A stretch of DNA of 12,077 bases from CAYPHJ01 sp964410485 (GTDB lineage: Bacteria; Desulfobacterota; Binatia; UBA9968). This document shows positions 1 to 6,760 of this stretch, piece after piece. Each line of letters starts with the position of its first letter. Position 1 is the stretch's first letter. The notes under the pieces are model-generated. The model saw nothing but the letters and a program-made list of their open reading frames with translations. It searched no databases and was not told the origin of the DNA. The position numbers and the translations under genes were made by a program. The DNA lies in NCBI GenBank assembly GCA_964410485.1, contig CAYPHJ010000127.1, forward strand, positions 1 to 12,077, written 5' to 3'.

Positions 1-45
1 AAAATCATCGAATCGATCCAAAAGGCCCACCAATTCGCCAAATAA
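1..45 (+). CDS. C-terminus of probable (2Fe-2S)-binding small subunit of a molybdenum hydroxylase (partial)
   Basis: An open frame runs from the window edge to TAA at 43-45 and encodes KIIESIQKAHQFAK. CoxS/CutS-type ferredoxin-like subunits of xanthine dehydrogenase-family enzymes commonly end in a helix of this kind, following the Cys pair of the second [2Fe-2S] cluster (typically ...GYxxIIxAI...). The CoxM-like gene begins 12 bases downstream, and its Shine-Dalgarno sequence overlaps this stop codon, so the two are almost certainly one operon. The cluster-binding cysteines lie outside the window, so the call rests on the short tail plus context. The molybdenum-binding large subunit is not in the window and may lie further upstream. 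Confidence 0.55.
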   Translation, partial: KIIESIQKAHQFAK

Positions 46-57
46 GGACGGAGCGCC

Positions 58-993
58 ATGATATCCTTTGAATACAGGACACCAAAGAGTCTCAAAGAGG
101 TCCACACAACCCTGAAGGAATTTGGGTCGGACGCAAAACTCATCGCCGGCGGCACTGCGCTGGTGATCATGATGAAGCAGCGATTAGTACAACCGAGCTG
201 TTTGGTCAGCCTGCGCTCGGTGCGCGGCTTGAACAGCATCGAAGTGAAAGACGGCGGGATTCGCATCGGCGGTTTGACCACGCATCGAGAAGTCGAAACC
301 TCTTCTCTGGTGCGTCGCCGCTTCCCCGTCCTTGCGGAGACCTTTCATCATGTGGCCACGATTAGGGTGCGAAATATGGCAACGGTGGGCGGCGGCTTAG
401 CTCACGCGGATCCGAACCAGGATCCCCCACCCACTCTGATAGCGCTCGGCGCCAGCGTGAAAGCAACCTCGGCCAATGGCTCCCGAACCATTTCGCTCGA
501 TGAGTTTTTCACTGACTATTACGAAACCAGTCTAAATCCCGACGAGATCATTACGGAGCTGTTTGTACCAAAGTTGCCCGCCAATACCGGCGCCGCATAC
601 CTTAAGTTCTTGCCCCGCACGGCAGATGATTACGCCACAGTTTCGGCTGCCGCACTGCTGACGTTGGACAAAAACAAGAAAACCGTAGCCGACGTTCGAA
701 TAGCGCTCGGTAGCGTGGGAACCACGCCGATCAGAGCCACAGCGGCCGAAGCCGTCTTGCGCGGGCAGCCGTTGAAAGCAGACGGATTTGCACAAGCAGC
801 GGAGAAGGCTAAAGAAGCCGTGGACCCGGTAAGCGATTTTCGTGGTTCCGCCGCCTATAAAAAGGAAATGGCGGGCGTCTTCGTCAGGCGTGCCCTGGAG
901 AAAGCTCTGGCCAACCTGCGCCAGCAAAGCAAGGCGAAAGTGGCGCCCAAGGTGGCAGCGAAAAGAAGAACCAAGAAAGGGAGAAAGAGGTGA
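58..993 (+). CDS. FAD-binding (medium) subunit of a xanthine dehydrogenase/CO dehydrogenase-type molybdenum hydroxylase, CoxM/CutM-like
   Basis: The 311-residue product belongs to the FAD-binding subunit family of molybdenum hydroxylases, which pass electrons from the molybdopterin site through [2Fe-2S] clusters to FAD. FAD-binding motifs are visible: AGGTAL at residues 30-35 and TVGGGLAHADPNQD at 109-122, followed by the usual C-terminal domain around GSVGTTPIRA. There is a single Cys (residue 48), so the [4Fe-4S] loop of 4-hydroxybenzoyl-CoA reductase beta subunits is absent. The ATG at 58 follows AAGGACGGAG at 44-53. The stop overlaps the coxG-like start by 4 bases (GTGA). The last ~21 residues are about half Lys/Arg, an unusual extension past the typical family end of about 290 residues. 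The substrate (CO, a purine, an aromatic acyl-CoA or another) cannot be read from this subunit. Confidence 0.9.
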   Translation: MISFEYRTPKSLKEVHTTLKEFGSDAKLIAGGTALVIMMKQRLVQPSCLVSLRSVRGLNSIEVKDGGIRIGGLTTHREVETSSLVRRRFPVLAETFHHVATIRVRNMATVGGGLAHADPNQDPPPTLIALGASVKATSANGSRTISLDEFFTDYYETSLNPDEIITELFVPKLPANTGAAYLKFLPRTADDYATVSAAALLTLDKNKKTVADVRIALGSVGTTPIRATAAEAVLRGQPLKADGFAQAAEKAKEAVDPVSDFRGSAAYKKEMAGVFVRRALEKALANLRQQSKAKVAPKVAAKRRTKKGRKR

Positions 994-1442
994 AATTTAC
1001 TCAAAACGCGCATATTCCGGTTGCCCGCGAGCCGCTTTGGGATTTTTTAATGGACGTCCCCAGGGTGGCGGAGTCATTGCCGGGAGTCGAATCCGTTTCC
1101 AAGATCGATGACAAAACCTACGAGGGCACGCTCCGAGTTCGTGTGGGGCCGATCTCGCTGAACCTCCAAGGCAAAATCATCGTCGAAGAACAGGACAAAC
1201 AAAATTGGCGTGCAGCCTTGCGCGCTGAAGCTAATGATCGGAGAGCAGCCGGCGCGGTCAAGGCCAAGACAGGTATGAGCCTGAAAGAACTGAGCGCCAA
1301 TGAGACCGAGCTTCTGGTCGAGACGGACGTCAACATTCTTGGAAAGATCGGTGAATTCGGCCAGCCCATCATCCGCAAAAAGGCGGATGCGATGCTCAAC
1401 GAGTTTATCGAGAACATCAAGAAACAGCTAGCAGCAAAATAA
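990..1442 (+). CDS. CoxG-like SRPBCC-domain protein (carbon monoxide dehydrogenase subunit G family)
   Basis: The 150-residue protein matches the CoxG family of the SRPBCC (Bet v1/START-like) fold. It has an N-terminal IPVAREPLWDFLMDVPRVAE segment, then LPGVESV at about 35-41, the YEGTLRVRVGPISLNLQGK strand pair at 49-67, and a long C-terminal helix ending in KKQLAAK. CoxG-type proteins accompany molybdenum hydroxylase operons and are implicated in membrane attachment or maturation of the enzyme. Longer CoxG proteins carry a C-terminal membrane anchor; this one stops after the SRPBCC domain and has no hydrophobic tail, so anchoring would need another partner. The start is GTG at 990, overlapping the coxM-like TGA, with the purine-rich tract at about 971-989 serving as ribosome binding site. 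It is the last gene of its operon; a convergent gene follows. Confidence 0.85.
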   Translation: MKFTQNAHIPVAREPLWDFLMDVPRVAESLPGVESVSKIDDKTYEGTLRVRVGPISLNLQGKIIVEEQDKQNWRAALRAEANDRRAAGAVKAKTGMSLKELSANETELLVETDVNILGKIGEFGQPIIRKKADAMLNEFIENIKKQLAAK

Positions 1443-1489
1443 GGGCGAATTTGCGCCGGCCAAAATTTCGCGCCAGGCAATCTCGCTTT

Positions 1490-1605
1490 AAATCCGAAAT
1501 CCGAAGCTCGAATCCGAAACTTATCACAGAAAGGATGGTTTCGAGCCTTGTGTATTTGATATTTGAATTTGTTGCGAATTTTGGGACTTCGAATTTCGAG
1601 TTTTT
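1490..1605. repeat. AT-rich imperfect inverted repeat between convergent genes
   Basis: The left arm (about 1490-1520) is built of AATCCGAA / ATCCGAAG / TCGAATCCGAAAC units. The right arm (about 1574-1605) reads, on the opposite strand, AAACTCGAAATTCGAAGTCCCAAAATTCGCAAC. The arms align with scattered mismatches around an AT-rich centre. The composition is clearly more AT-rich than the flanking genes. It lies between the 3' ends of the coxG-like gene (+) and the enoyl-CoA hydratase gene (-), so a hairpin could end transcription from both sides. From memory, similar TCCGAAATCCGAA-type elements occur many times in the intergenic regions of several uncultivated phyla; I could not check copy number here. 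Confidence 0.6.
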
Positions 1606-1633
1606 CCTGACTTCCTACCGGCAATCTCCCGCT

Positions 1634-2395
1634 TCACCGGTGCGACCAGCGCGGCTTTCTTTTCTCCAGAAAAGCCCTGACGCCCTCCTCGACGTCGCTC
1701 GTTTGCAATAGTTCGCGGCAATAGAGTTCTTCCGCGCGCTGCAGGGCAAGGTCGAAACCACGTAGGGAAAGCTCACGCAGACCCTTCACCGCGATACGCA
1801 AAACTGCGCCGCTCTTGCCAAGGAGATCTTCCAGGACGGATTCAACTCCCTCGTTGAAATCTTCTTCAGGAAACAAGCGGCTAACCAATCCAGCGGCCAG
1901 CGCTTCCTGCGCGGTGAATCGGCGTCCGGTGAGAATCATATCAGCCGCCCGGTGATAACCCAGCAGACCAGAAAAACGAGCCAACGCCACGGGTGGATAA
2001 CACCCAACGGAGATTTCCGGAGTGGCGAACGAGCTTTCTTCAGAAGCGACAAGCAAATCACACGAGCTGGCCAGCTCACAGCCACCCCCGAGACAAACCC
2101 CGCGAACCGATGCCATGGTGACTTGCGGCAGCGCCAGTAGCTTTCGGATAACCCGGTGCACAATCTCAAGCATCTCAGGGACTTTTTCGCGCGTGTGATC
2201 GCCGATATCCACTCCCGCTGAGAAAGCCTTCTCCCCCCCTCCCTGGATGACGACGACATCGACAGACGCCTCAACCGCGCAGGCGGTCAAGACAGCATCG
2301 AGATCGCGGAGAAGAGAAATATTCAGGACGTTTAGCGGCGGGCGGTCCAGTGTGACAAATCTAACGCGTTCTTGCTCGTGAACCAGCACACCCAT
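1634..2395 (-). CDS. Enoyl-CoA hydratase/isomerase family protein, possibly cyclohexa-1,5-diene-1-carbonyl-CoA hydratase-like
   Basis: The 253-residue crotonase-fold enzyme would add water to an enoyl- or dienoyl-CoA in the cytoplasm. The oxyanion-hole segments are present: KAFSAGVDI at about 56-64 and CLGGGCELA at 101-109. Both glutamates equivalent to the catalytic pair of rat enoyl-CoA hydratase are kept, Glu107 (GGGCEL) and Glu127 (TPEI), spaced by 20 residues as in true hydratases. The DHTREKVPEMLEIVH stretch at about 66-80, the Pro-Pro after the second Glu (CYPPVA), and the LYCRELL...EEGVRAFLEKRK...W end resemble the Dch/BamR group that hydrates cyclohexa-1,5-diene-1-carbonyl-CoA in benzoyl-CoA degradation. 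A general fatty-acid or polyketide-type hydratase remains possible. The gene is monocistronic in this window, convergent with the Cox-type operon. No strong Shine-Dalgarno is seen before the ATG at 2395. Confidence 0.85.
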   Translation of the reverse strand: MGVLVHEQERVRFVTLDRPPLNVLNISLLRDLDAVLTACAVEASVDVVVIQGGGEKAFSAGVDIGDHTREKVPEMLEIVHRVIRKLLALPQVTMASVRGVCLGGGCELASSCDLLVASEESSFATPEISVGCYPPVALARFSGLLGYHRAADMILTGRRFTAQEALAAGLVSRLFPEEDFNEGVESVLEDLLGKSGAVLRIAVKGLRELSLRGFDLALQRAEELYCRELLQTSDVEEGVRAFLEKRKPRWSHR

Positions 2396-2427
2396 GGGTT
2401 ATTCACTTCGTTGGGCGAAACACTGTT

Positions 2428-2456
2428 TTCATAAACCGCCGCAGTGTCATTTACAA
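2428..2456 (-). promoter_or_regulatory. Candidate sigma70-type promoter for the enoyl-CoA hydratase gene
   Basis: On the minus strand, TTGTAA (2456-2451) and TATGAA (2433-2428) are separated by 17 bases. Each box matches four of six consensus positions. Transcription would start near 2421, leaving a leader of about 25 bases before the ATG at 2395. The spacing is ideal but the boxes are imperfect, so this is tentative. Confidence 0.35.
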
Positions 2457-2547
2457 GACATTTAAGGGAAAAAAAGGCAGTTTGCTTGACGCTTGCTTTG
2501 GCGTCGGTCAGGACCAGACTGGGGCGCACTGATTAATAAATTCCGGT

Positions 2548-2576
2548 TTGACAACAAACCTATCAGAACTTAGACT
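2548..2576 (+). promoter_or_regulatory. Sigma70-type promoter for the small exported protein gene
   Basis: A perfect TTGACA at 2548-2553 is followed after exactly 17 bases by TAGACT at 2571-2576 (four of six -10 positions). The expected start near 2583 gives a leader of about 22 bases that includes the strong Shine-Dalgarno AGGGAGG at 2594-2600, four bases before the ATG at 2605. The match of both boxes, the spacing and the ribosome binding site make this one of the clearest promoters in the window, and suggest the gene is transcribed independently of the divergent hydratase gene. Confidence 0.6.
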
Positions 2577-2604
2577 TCGGTTTAAAGCCAAATAGGGAGG
2601 ATCC

Positions 2605-2928
2605 ATGAAGCGCGCTCGACTTTTTGTTTTCGTTGTAGCTCTGTGTCTAACACTCGGTCTTAAGCCCGCACTTGCAGCTCCCGATGAATACGATGACAGC
2701 CAATCTCATCCCCTGAGGGTCGCCGCTTACCTGCTACATCCGGTAGGCTTCATATTGGAATGGACGATTTTCAGGCCCTTTCACTATATCGTCAGCAGCT
2801 CGGAACCTGCAGAAGCATTCTTCGGCCATAAGCCCCACCCACCGGTCACCGTAGAGCCGCAACTCATGCGAGATTACGATCAGCCCGTGAGATCCCCGGT
2901 GCGCGATTCGCGGACTCAGCGCCCGTAA
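2605..2928 (+). CDS. Small exported protein of unknown function with a hydrophobic His/Pro-rich core
   Basis: The 107-residue product starts with a classical signal peptide: basic MKRAR, a hydrophobic stretch at about 6-19, and a likely signal peptidase I site after ALA at 22-24, so the mature protein begins APDEYDD. The mature part holds a compact segment at about 35-76: HPLRVAAY, LLHPVGFILEW, IFRPFHYIV and FGHKPH. Its hydrophobic stretch (about 39-63) could be a membrane-associated or amphipathic helix. The C-terminal ~25 residues are polar and look disordered. There are no catalytic motifs or cysteines in the mature part. From memory, similar HPLR...LHPVG...RP.H...FGH.PH proteins occur in Deltaproteobacteria-like genomes, always as small exported proteins, but I cannot name a family. 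The start is fixed by AGGGAGG at 2594-2600. It has its own promoter, and the next gene is rlmE after a repeat-bearing gap. Confidence 0.75.
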   Translation: MKRARLFVFVVALCLTLGLKPALAAPDEYDDSQSHPLRVAAYLLHPVGFILEWTIFRPFHYIVSSSEPAEAFFGHKPHPPVTVEPQLMRDYDQPVRSPVRDSRTQRP

Positions 2929-2978
2929 GCACGCCCGGACTTCGCAGTTCGAGTTCAACAGATCACCCTCACCTCTGT

Positions 2979-3045
2979 CCTCTCCCGTCGAGACCCGTCG
3001 AGGGAGAAGAGGAAGAACCCTCTGCGTTCACTGCGTGCTCTGCGG
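2979..3045. repeat. Intergenic hairpin plus CTGCG-rich short tandem segment
   Basis: CCTCTCCCGTCGA (2979-2991) pairs imperfectly with TCGAGGGAGAAGAGG (2998-3012) to form a short hairpin. It also contains a direct repeat of CCCGTCGAG. Directly after it, 3019-3045 repeats the motif CTCTGCG / CACTGCG / CTCTGCGG. The stretch separates the small exported protein gene from rlmE and could attenuate transcription between them. Elements of both flavours look like dispersed intergenic repeats, but copy number in the genome is unknown to me. Confidence 0.4.
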
Positions 3046-3061
3046 GTGAGAACTTTTTGTT

Positions 3062-3682
3062 GTGAGCGGCAAAATGAGCTACAACCCGCGGGACAGCTAT
3101 TACAAAAAGGCTAAACAGGAAGGATACCGTTCCCGGGCAGCCTATAAGCTTCTGGAACTGCACCAGCGCTTCCGAATCTTGAAACCGGGCGATCTGGTCG
3201 TGGATCTCGGCGCCGCCCCGGGCGGTTGGTTGCAGGTAGCGGCAAAACTAGTCGGTGCGAAAGGCAGGGTGCTGGGCATCGATCTGCAAGCCATTGCTCC
3301 TTTTCGCGAGCCAAATATTATTCTTCTGGAGGGCGATGTCACGACCCCACAAGTTCAGGAGAAGGTCAGAACAATCATGGAAGGTCAGGTTGACTGCGTG
3401 ATCTCTGACCTGGCGCCCCGGTTGACTGGCATCCGCGATGTCGATACAGCGAGATTTTTGGAACTCAATCGAACCGTCCTGAGCGTTGCAACGAAATTGC
3501 TCAAGCCGCGAGGGTCCCTTTTATTGAAGAGCTTTGTCAGCAACGAGCTGCAGGCATTGACTACCGAAATCAAGAGACATTTTCGCGTGGTACAGCGAAC
3601 GCGGCCAGAGGCAACGCGGCAACGCTCGTCGGAATTTTATTTCATCGCCAAAGACTTCCAGCCGCGTGAGAAAGGAATTTAA
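3062..3682 (+). CDS. rlmE: 23S rRNA (uridine-2'-O-)-methyltransferase RlmE (FtsJ/RrmJ)
   Basis: The 206-residue SAM-dependent methyltransferase places a 2'-O-methyl group on the conserved A-loop uridine of 23S rRNA (U2552 in E. coli) late in 50S assembly. The length matches the family (about 209 in E. coli). The SAM-binding motif is DLGAAPGGW at 48-56. The K-D-K-E catalytic tetrad is complete: Lys29 (AAYKLLE), Asp116 (ISDLAP), Lys156 (LLLKSF) and Glu191 (SSEFYF). The start is uncertain. GTG at 3062 gives the longest product, with a distant GGTGAG at 3045-3050. ATG at 3074 (MSYNPRD...) is a good alternative, because many relatives begin about there. No good Shine-Dalgarno precedes either. It is not in the rlmE-ftsH arrangement known from enterobacteria. 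Confidence 0.9.
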   Translation: MSGKMSYNPRDSYYKKAKQEGYRSRAAYKLLELHQRFRILKPGDLVVDLGAAPGGWLQVAAKLVGAKGRVLGIDLQAIAPFREPNIILLEGDVTTPQVQEKVRTIMEGQVDCVISDLAPRLTGIRDVDTARFLELNRTVLSVATKLLKPRGSLLLKSFVSNELQALTTEIKRHFRVVQRTRPEATRQRSSEFYFIAKDFQPREKGI

Positions 3683-3811
3683 AGCTCGCGATCTTTCTCT
3701 GTAGGCGAGCGTAAGCTCATGAATCACTTCGTGGTGAACCCTCCATCTCGCTTTGATCGCCACTTTATCGCGTTACTCACCTGCGAGGAAAAGTGCTAAA
3801 CCAAAAATGTG

Positions 3812-4810
3812 ATGCCCGAATTTAGAAAAGACCCCATTGTCGACCGATGGGTGATCATCGCGCCGGAGCGAGCCCGACGACCGCAAAACAGCCGGATAGA
3901 GAGCCAGATAACACCGGCCGGGCCCTGCGCCTTTTGTGCCGGCAACGAAGCCATGACTCCACCGGAGATCGTCATGCATCCCTTTTTGGCTCCGGAGAAG
4001 GCGGGGGCGCGCTGGAGTATACGTATCTTTCCCAACAAATACCCAGCGCTGACTGCGACACCGGCGTATATCAGCAAGGACGATCCGCTGTACCGGCGGG
4101 AGAGCGCCATCGGACTCCATGAGGTCATTGTCGAAGCGCCGGAGCACCTAACCGAGATGGTGCAGCTTGGCGAGCAGCAATTTGCCGCAGTTGTTCATGC
4201 ATATCGCGAGCGTTTGGCGATGCTACGGCACGATGGGCGGTGGCGGTACGTGCTAATTTACAAGAATCAGGGAGCACAGGCGGGCGCAACTTTTGCGCAC
4301 ATTCACTCCCAATTGATTGCTTTGTCGACGGTGCCAAACCAGGCGGAGATCGAGGCGCGCGGGGCTCGGCTTTATTATCAATCCAACAAACGCTGCATCT
4401 ACTGCGACATCATCACTCGCGAATTGAGAGAGTCAACGCGAATCATAAGTGAAACCGACCATTTTGTCGCGTTCGCCCCTTTTGCAGCGCGGTTTCCTTA
4501 TGAAACGTGGATCGTCCCTAAACAACATAAGTCCAACTTCGAAGATGCTGCCGAAGACGAGACGCTGCACCTGGCGCGTTGCTTGCGGCAGATCCTGGTC
4601 CGGCTCGATCGCGCCATGCACAACCCGCCATTCAACTATATCATTCGCTCAAATCCTTTGGCTGAACAGCCAAATGGTTACTTTCACTGGCACATCGAAG
4701 TACTACCGAAACTGGTCCACGTAGCCGGGTTTGAATGGGGGAGCGGTTTGTTCATCAATCCGGTAGCACCGGAAGAGGCGGCTCGGCTACTCAGGGAAAC
4801 GGCGCCTTGA
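3812..4810 (+). CDS. galT: Galactose-1-phosphate uridylyltransferase family protein (GalT / ADP-glucose phosphorylase-like)
   Basis: The product of about 332 residues has the duplicated HIT-superfamily fold of GalT, which moves a nucleotidyl group through a uridylyl- or adenylyl-histidine intermediate. Numbering from the GTG at 3809, it starts MPEFRKDPIVDRWVIIAPERA, then shows a CAFC zinc pair at 40/43, His104 and His113 (one the likely third zinc ligand), and the active-site HIHSQ with His164 and nucleophile His166. The second half has CIYC at 196/199 and FHWH at 293-295. E. coli GalT has HPHGQ; the Ser form (HxHSQ) is shared with plant ADP-glucose phosphorylase and many bacterial relatives, so the true substrate is uncertain. 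The start could be GTG 3809 or ATG 3812; the family N-terminus favours ATG. No galK, galE or galM lies nearby, so a dedicated galactose operon is not supported. A glycogen/nucleotide-sugar role is possible. Confidence 0.85.
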   Translation: MPEFRKDPIVDRWVIIAPERARRPQNSRIESQITPAGPCAFCAGNEAMTPPEIVMHPFLAPEKAGARWSIRIFPNKYPALTATPAYISKDDPLYRRESAIGLHEVIVEAPEHLTEMVQLGEQQFAAVVHAYRERLAMLRHDGRWRYVLIYKNQGAQAGATFAHIHSQLIALSTVPNQAEIEARGARLYYQSNKRCIYCDIITRELRESTRIISETDHFVAFAPFAARFPYETWIVPKQHKSNFEDAAEDETLHLARCLRQILVRLDRAMHNPPFNYIIRSNPLAEQPNGYFHWHIEVLPKLVHVAGFEWGSGLFINPVAPEEAARLLRETAP

Positions 4811-4817
4811 GGGCGCG

Positions 4818-4921
4818 TTCAAATGTTCAAAAGTTCAACGTTCAATGTGTTCCGACACGAACTAAAACCCGCTTGTGAACGATTGGAACAGCTTGAACGA
4901 TTGGAACGCTTGGAACACCTG
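4818..4921. repeat. TTCAA / GAAC short-period inverted repeat between convergent genes
   Basis: The left part (4818-4849) is a run of 7-9 base units beginning TTC: TTCAAATG, TTCAAAAG, TTCAACG, TTCAATGTG. The right part (4877-4921) is five nonamers beginning GAAC: GAACGATTG, GAACAGCTT, GAACGATTG, GAACGCTTG, GAACACCTG. The two halves are roughly inverted copies, so the transcript can fold in several registers. The element fills the gap between the 3' ends of the GalT-like gene (+) and glmS (-). The plus-strand translation across it (ERLEQLERLERLEHL) is a by-product of the repeat, not a gene. Confidence 0.65.
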
Positions 4922-4930
4922 ATTGGCCAC

Positions 4931-6760
4931 TCATTCTACGGTTACGCTCTTGGCGAGATTGCGCGGTTGATCGACATCCGTACCGCGATGAACCGCAATA
5001 TGGTAGGCAAGGAGTTGCAGGGGAATGCTGAGCACGATAGGGGTTAAGAAATGGGAAGCCTTGGGTACCGCCAGCACTCCAAGGGGCGTCACATCCGCTG
5101 GCAGCTTTGCTTCATCGGTGAGAATGATGATTTTTCCGCCGCGGGATTCCACCTCCTTCAGATTTCCCAACGTCTTTTCAAAGTAGCGGTCACGCGGCAT
5201 GAGGACGATAACGGGCATCTTTTCATCGATCAATGCAATAGGTCCATGTTTCATTTCCCCTGCCGGATAGCCTTCCGCGTGGATATAAGAAATCTCCTTT
5301 AGCTTTAATGCGCCTTCGAGCGCAATAGGGTAATTGATGCCCCGGCCAAGATAGAGAAAGTCCGCGCTGTCCGTGAGAGTACGGGCCAGCGTCTCGACCT
5401 CGCCCTCGATCTTCAGTGTTTCTTCAATCCATGTCGGCAAATGCATCAAATCAGCAAGCAGCTTCTTGGCACGCGCCGGACCCAACGTGCCCCGACGCCG
5501 TCCGAGGCCGATTGCCAACACATACAGTGCCGTAAGTTGAGTCGTGAAAGCCTTTGTGCTTGCAACGCTGATTTCCGGCCCGGCATGGGTGTAGAGCACG
5601 CCTTCGGATTTTCTAGCGATCGAAGAATCGACGACATTGCATATGGATAGCACTTTGGATTTTTTCTGCCGCGCGATCTCCACAGCGGCCAGCGTATCGG
5701 CTGTCTCTCCGGATTGGCTCACCATTAACAGAAACGAACGCGGATCCATCAACGGCGAGCGGTACCTGAACTCTGAGCCGTAATCCACCTCCGCGGGAAC
5801 CTGCGCGATTTCCTCGATCATGAACTTGCCGACAAGGCATGCGTGCCAAGCCGTTCCGCACGCCACGAGATGGATACGCCTGACTTGGCGCGCCTGTGCT
5901 GCTGTCAATTGAATACCATCCAACGAAACGTCACCGGCTTTCAAAGCGATGCGCCCGCGGAACGTATCGGCAATCGCCCTGGGCTGCTCGTGAATTTCCT
6001 TGAGCATGAAATGGCGATAACCGCCCTTGCGTGCTGCCACAGCGTCCCAGGTAATTTCTTTAAATTCCCGGCGCACGGATTGTCCCTTGCCGTTGTAGAG
6101 GCGAAAAGCATCGGGAAAAACTTCGGCAACTTCCCCGTCCTCCAAAAATGTCACCTTGCGCGTGTGGTCGAGCAACGCCGGGATATCGGATGCAATGAAA
6201 TTTTCCTTTTCGCCCCAGCCGATAACGATGGACGTTGAGTTTTTCGCCACAATCAGCCGTTTGGGATCCTGCTGGTTGAGAAACAACAGAGCGTACGAGC
6301 CGCGAATCTCCTTGAGGCTCTTTTTCACTGCCTCGAGGAAGTCCATTCCCTTCTCAACTTTCTGAGCCACCAGGTGGGCGACAATCTCTGTGTCCGTTTC
6401 AGAAGAAAATTTGGTTCCGTTCTTGCTCAGGGCTTCTTTGAGATCGAGATAGTTTTCAATGATACCATTGTGGACGACCACCACGTCGCCGGCGCAGTGC
6501 GGGTGAGCATTGGTTTCGGAAGGGCGACCGTGCGTTGCCCACCGAGTATGACCTATACCGATAGTTCCTGTGAGCGGCGATCGTTCCAAGATTTGTTCCA
6601 GATTGCTGAGTTTGCCCTGACAGCGTCTTACCGAGACACGCCCGTCATCGAGCACTGCAATTCCTGCCGAATCGTATCCGCGGTATTCGAGCTTTTTCAG
6701 GCTTTCCAAAATGAGCGGCGCCGCTTCGCGTTTTCCGATATACCCGACAATGCCGCACAT
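4931..6760 (-). CDS. glmS: Glutamine--fructose-6-phosphate aminotransferase (isomerizing), GlmS
   Basis: The 609-residue enzyme converts fructose-6-phosphate and glutamine to glucosamine-6-phosphate, the first committed step to UDP-GlcNAc. It is full length (609 residues in E. coli). The N-terminal class II glutaminase domain has nucleophile Cys2 (MCGIVGYIG), RWATHG at 74-79, the HNG loop at 98-100 and Asp124. Two SIS domains follow with CGTAWHA at 301-307, SQSGETADT at 348-356 and ASTKAFTTQ at 400-408. The C-terminal half keeps the LKEISYIHAE and KHGP segments (E. coli Glu488/His504 equivalents) and ends in the invariant LAKSVTVE, whose Lys is the catalytic one. Its ATG shares one base with the glmU stop (TAATG), so it is translationally coupled. 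There is no room for a glmS ribozyme or leader. Confidence 0.98.
   Translation of the reverse strand: MCGIVGYIGKREAAPLILESLKKLEYRGYDSAGIAVLDDGRVSVRRCQGKLSNLEQILERSPLTGTIGIGHTRWATHGRPSETNAHPHCAGDVVVVHNGIIENYLDLKEALSKNGTKFSSETDTEIVAHLVAQKVEKGMDFLEAVKKSLKEIRGSYALLFLNQQDPKRLIVAKNSTSIVIGWGEKENFIASDIPALLDHTRKVTFLEDGEVAEVFPDAFRLYNGKGQSVRREFKEITWDAVAARKGGYRHFMLKEIHEQPRAIADTFRGRIALKAGDVSLDGIQLTAAQARQVRRIHLVACGTAWHACLVGKFMIEEIAQVPAEVDYGSEFRYRSPLMDPRSFLLMVSQSGETADTLAAVEIARQKKSKVLSICNVVDSSIARKSEGVLYTHAGPEISVASTKAFTTQLTALYVLAIGLGRRRGTLGPARAKKLLADLMHLPTWIEETLKIEGEVETLARTLTDSADFLYLGRGINYPIALEGALKLKEISYIHAEGYPAGEMKHGPIALIDEKMPVIVLMPRDRYFEKTLGNLKEVESRGGKIIILTDEAKLPADVTPLGVLAVPKASHFLTPIVLSIPLQLLAYHIAVHRGTDVDQPRNLAKSVTVE

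Noticed and set aside
1451..1711. Plus-strand open frame of 86 codons after the CoxG-like gene
   Set aside because: It is made of the AT-rich inverted repeat and then the antisense of the hydratase gene.
3683..3811. Terminator or RNA gene between rlmE and the GalT-like gene
   Set aside because: Only a 6-base GCTCGC/GCGAGC pairing (3684-3689 with 3715-3720) with a loop of about 25 bases and no T-tract was found; I see nothing else in this 129-base gap.
4818..4921. CRISPR-like array
   Set aside because: The units are only 7-9 bases with no spacers, and no cas genes are present.
4823..5047. Plus-strand open frame of 74 codons with ERLEQLERLERLEHL
   Set aside because: It begins in the TTCAA/GAAC repeat and continues antisense inside the well-supported 3' end of glmS. 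The Leu/Glu/Arg pattern is simply the translated nonamer repeat.
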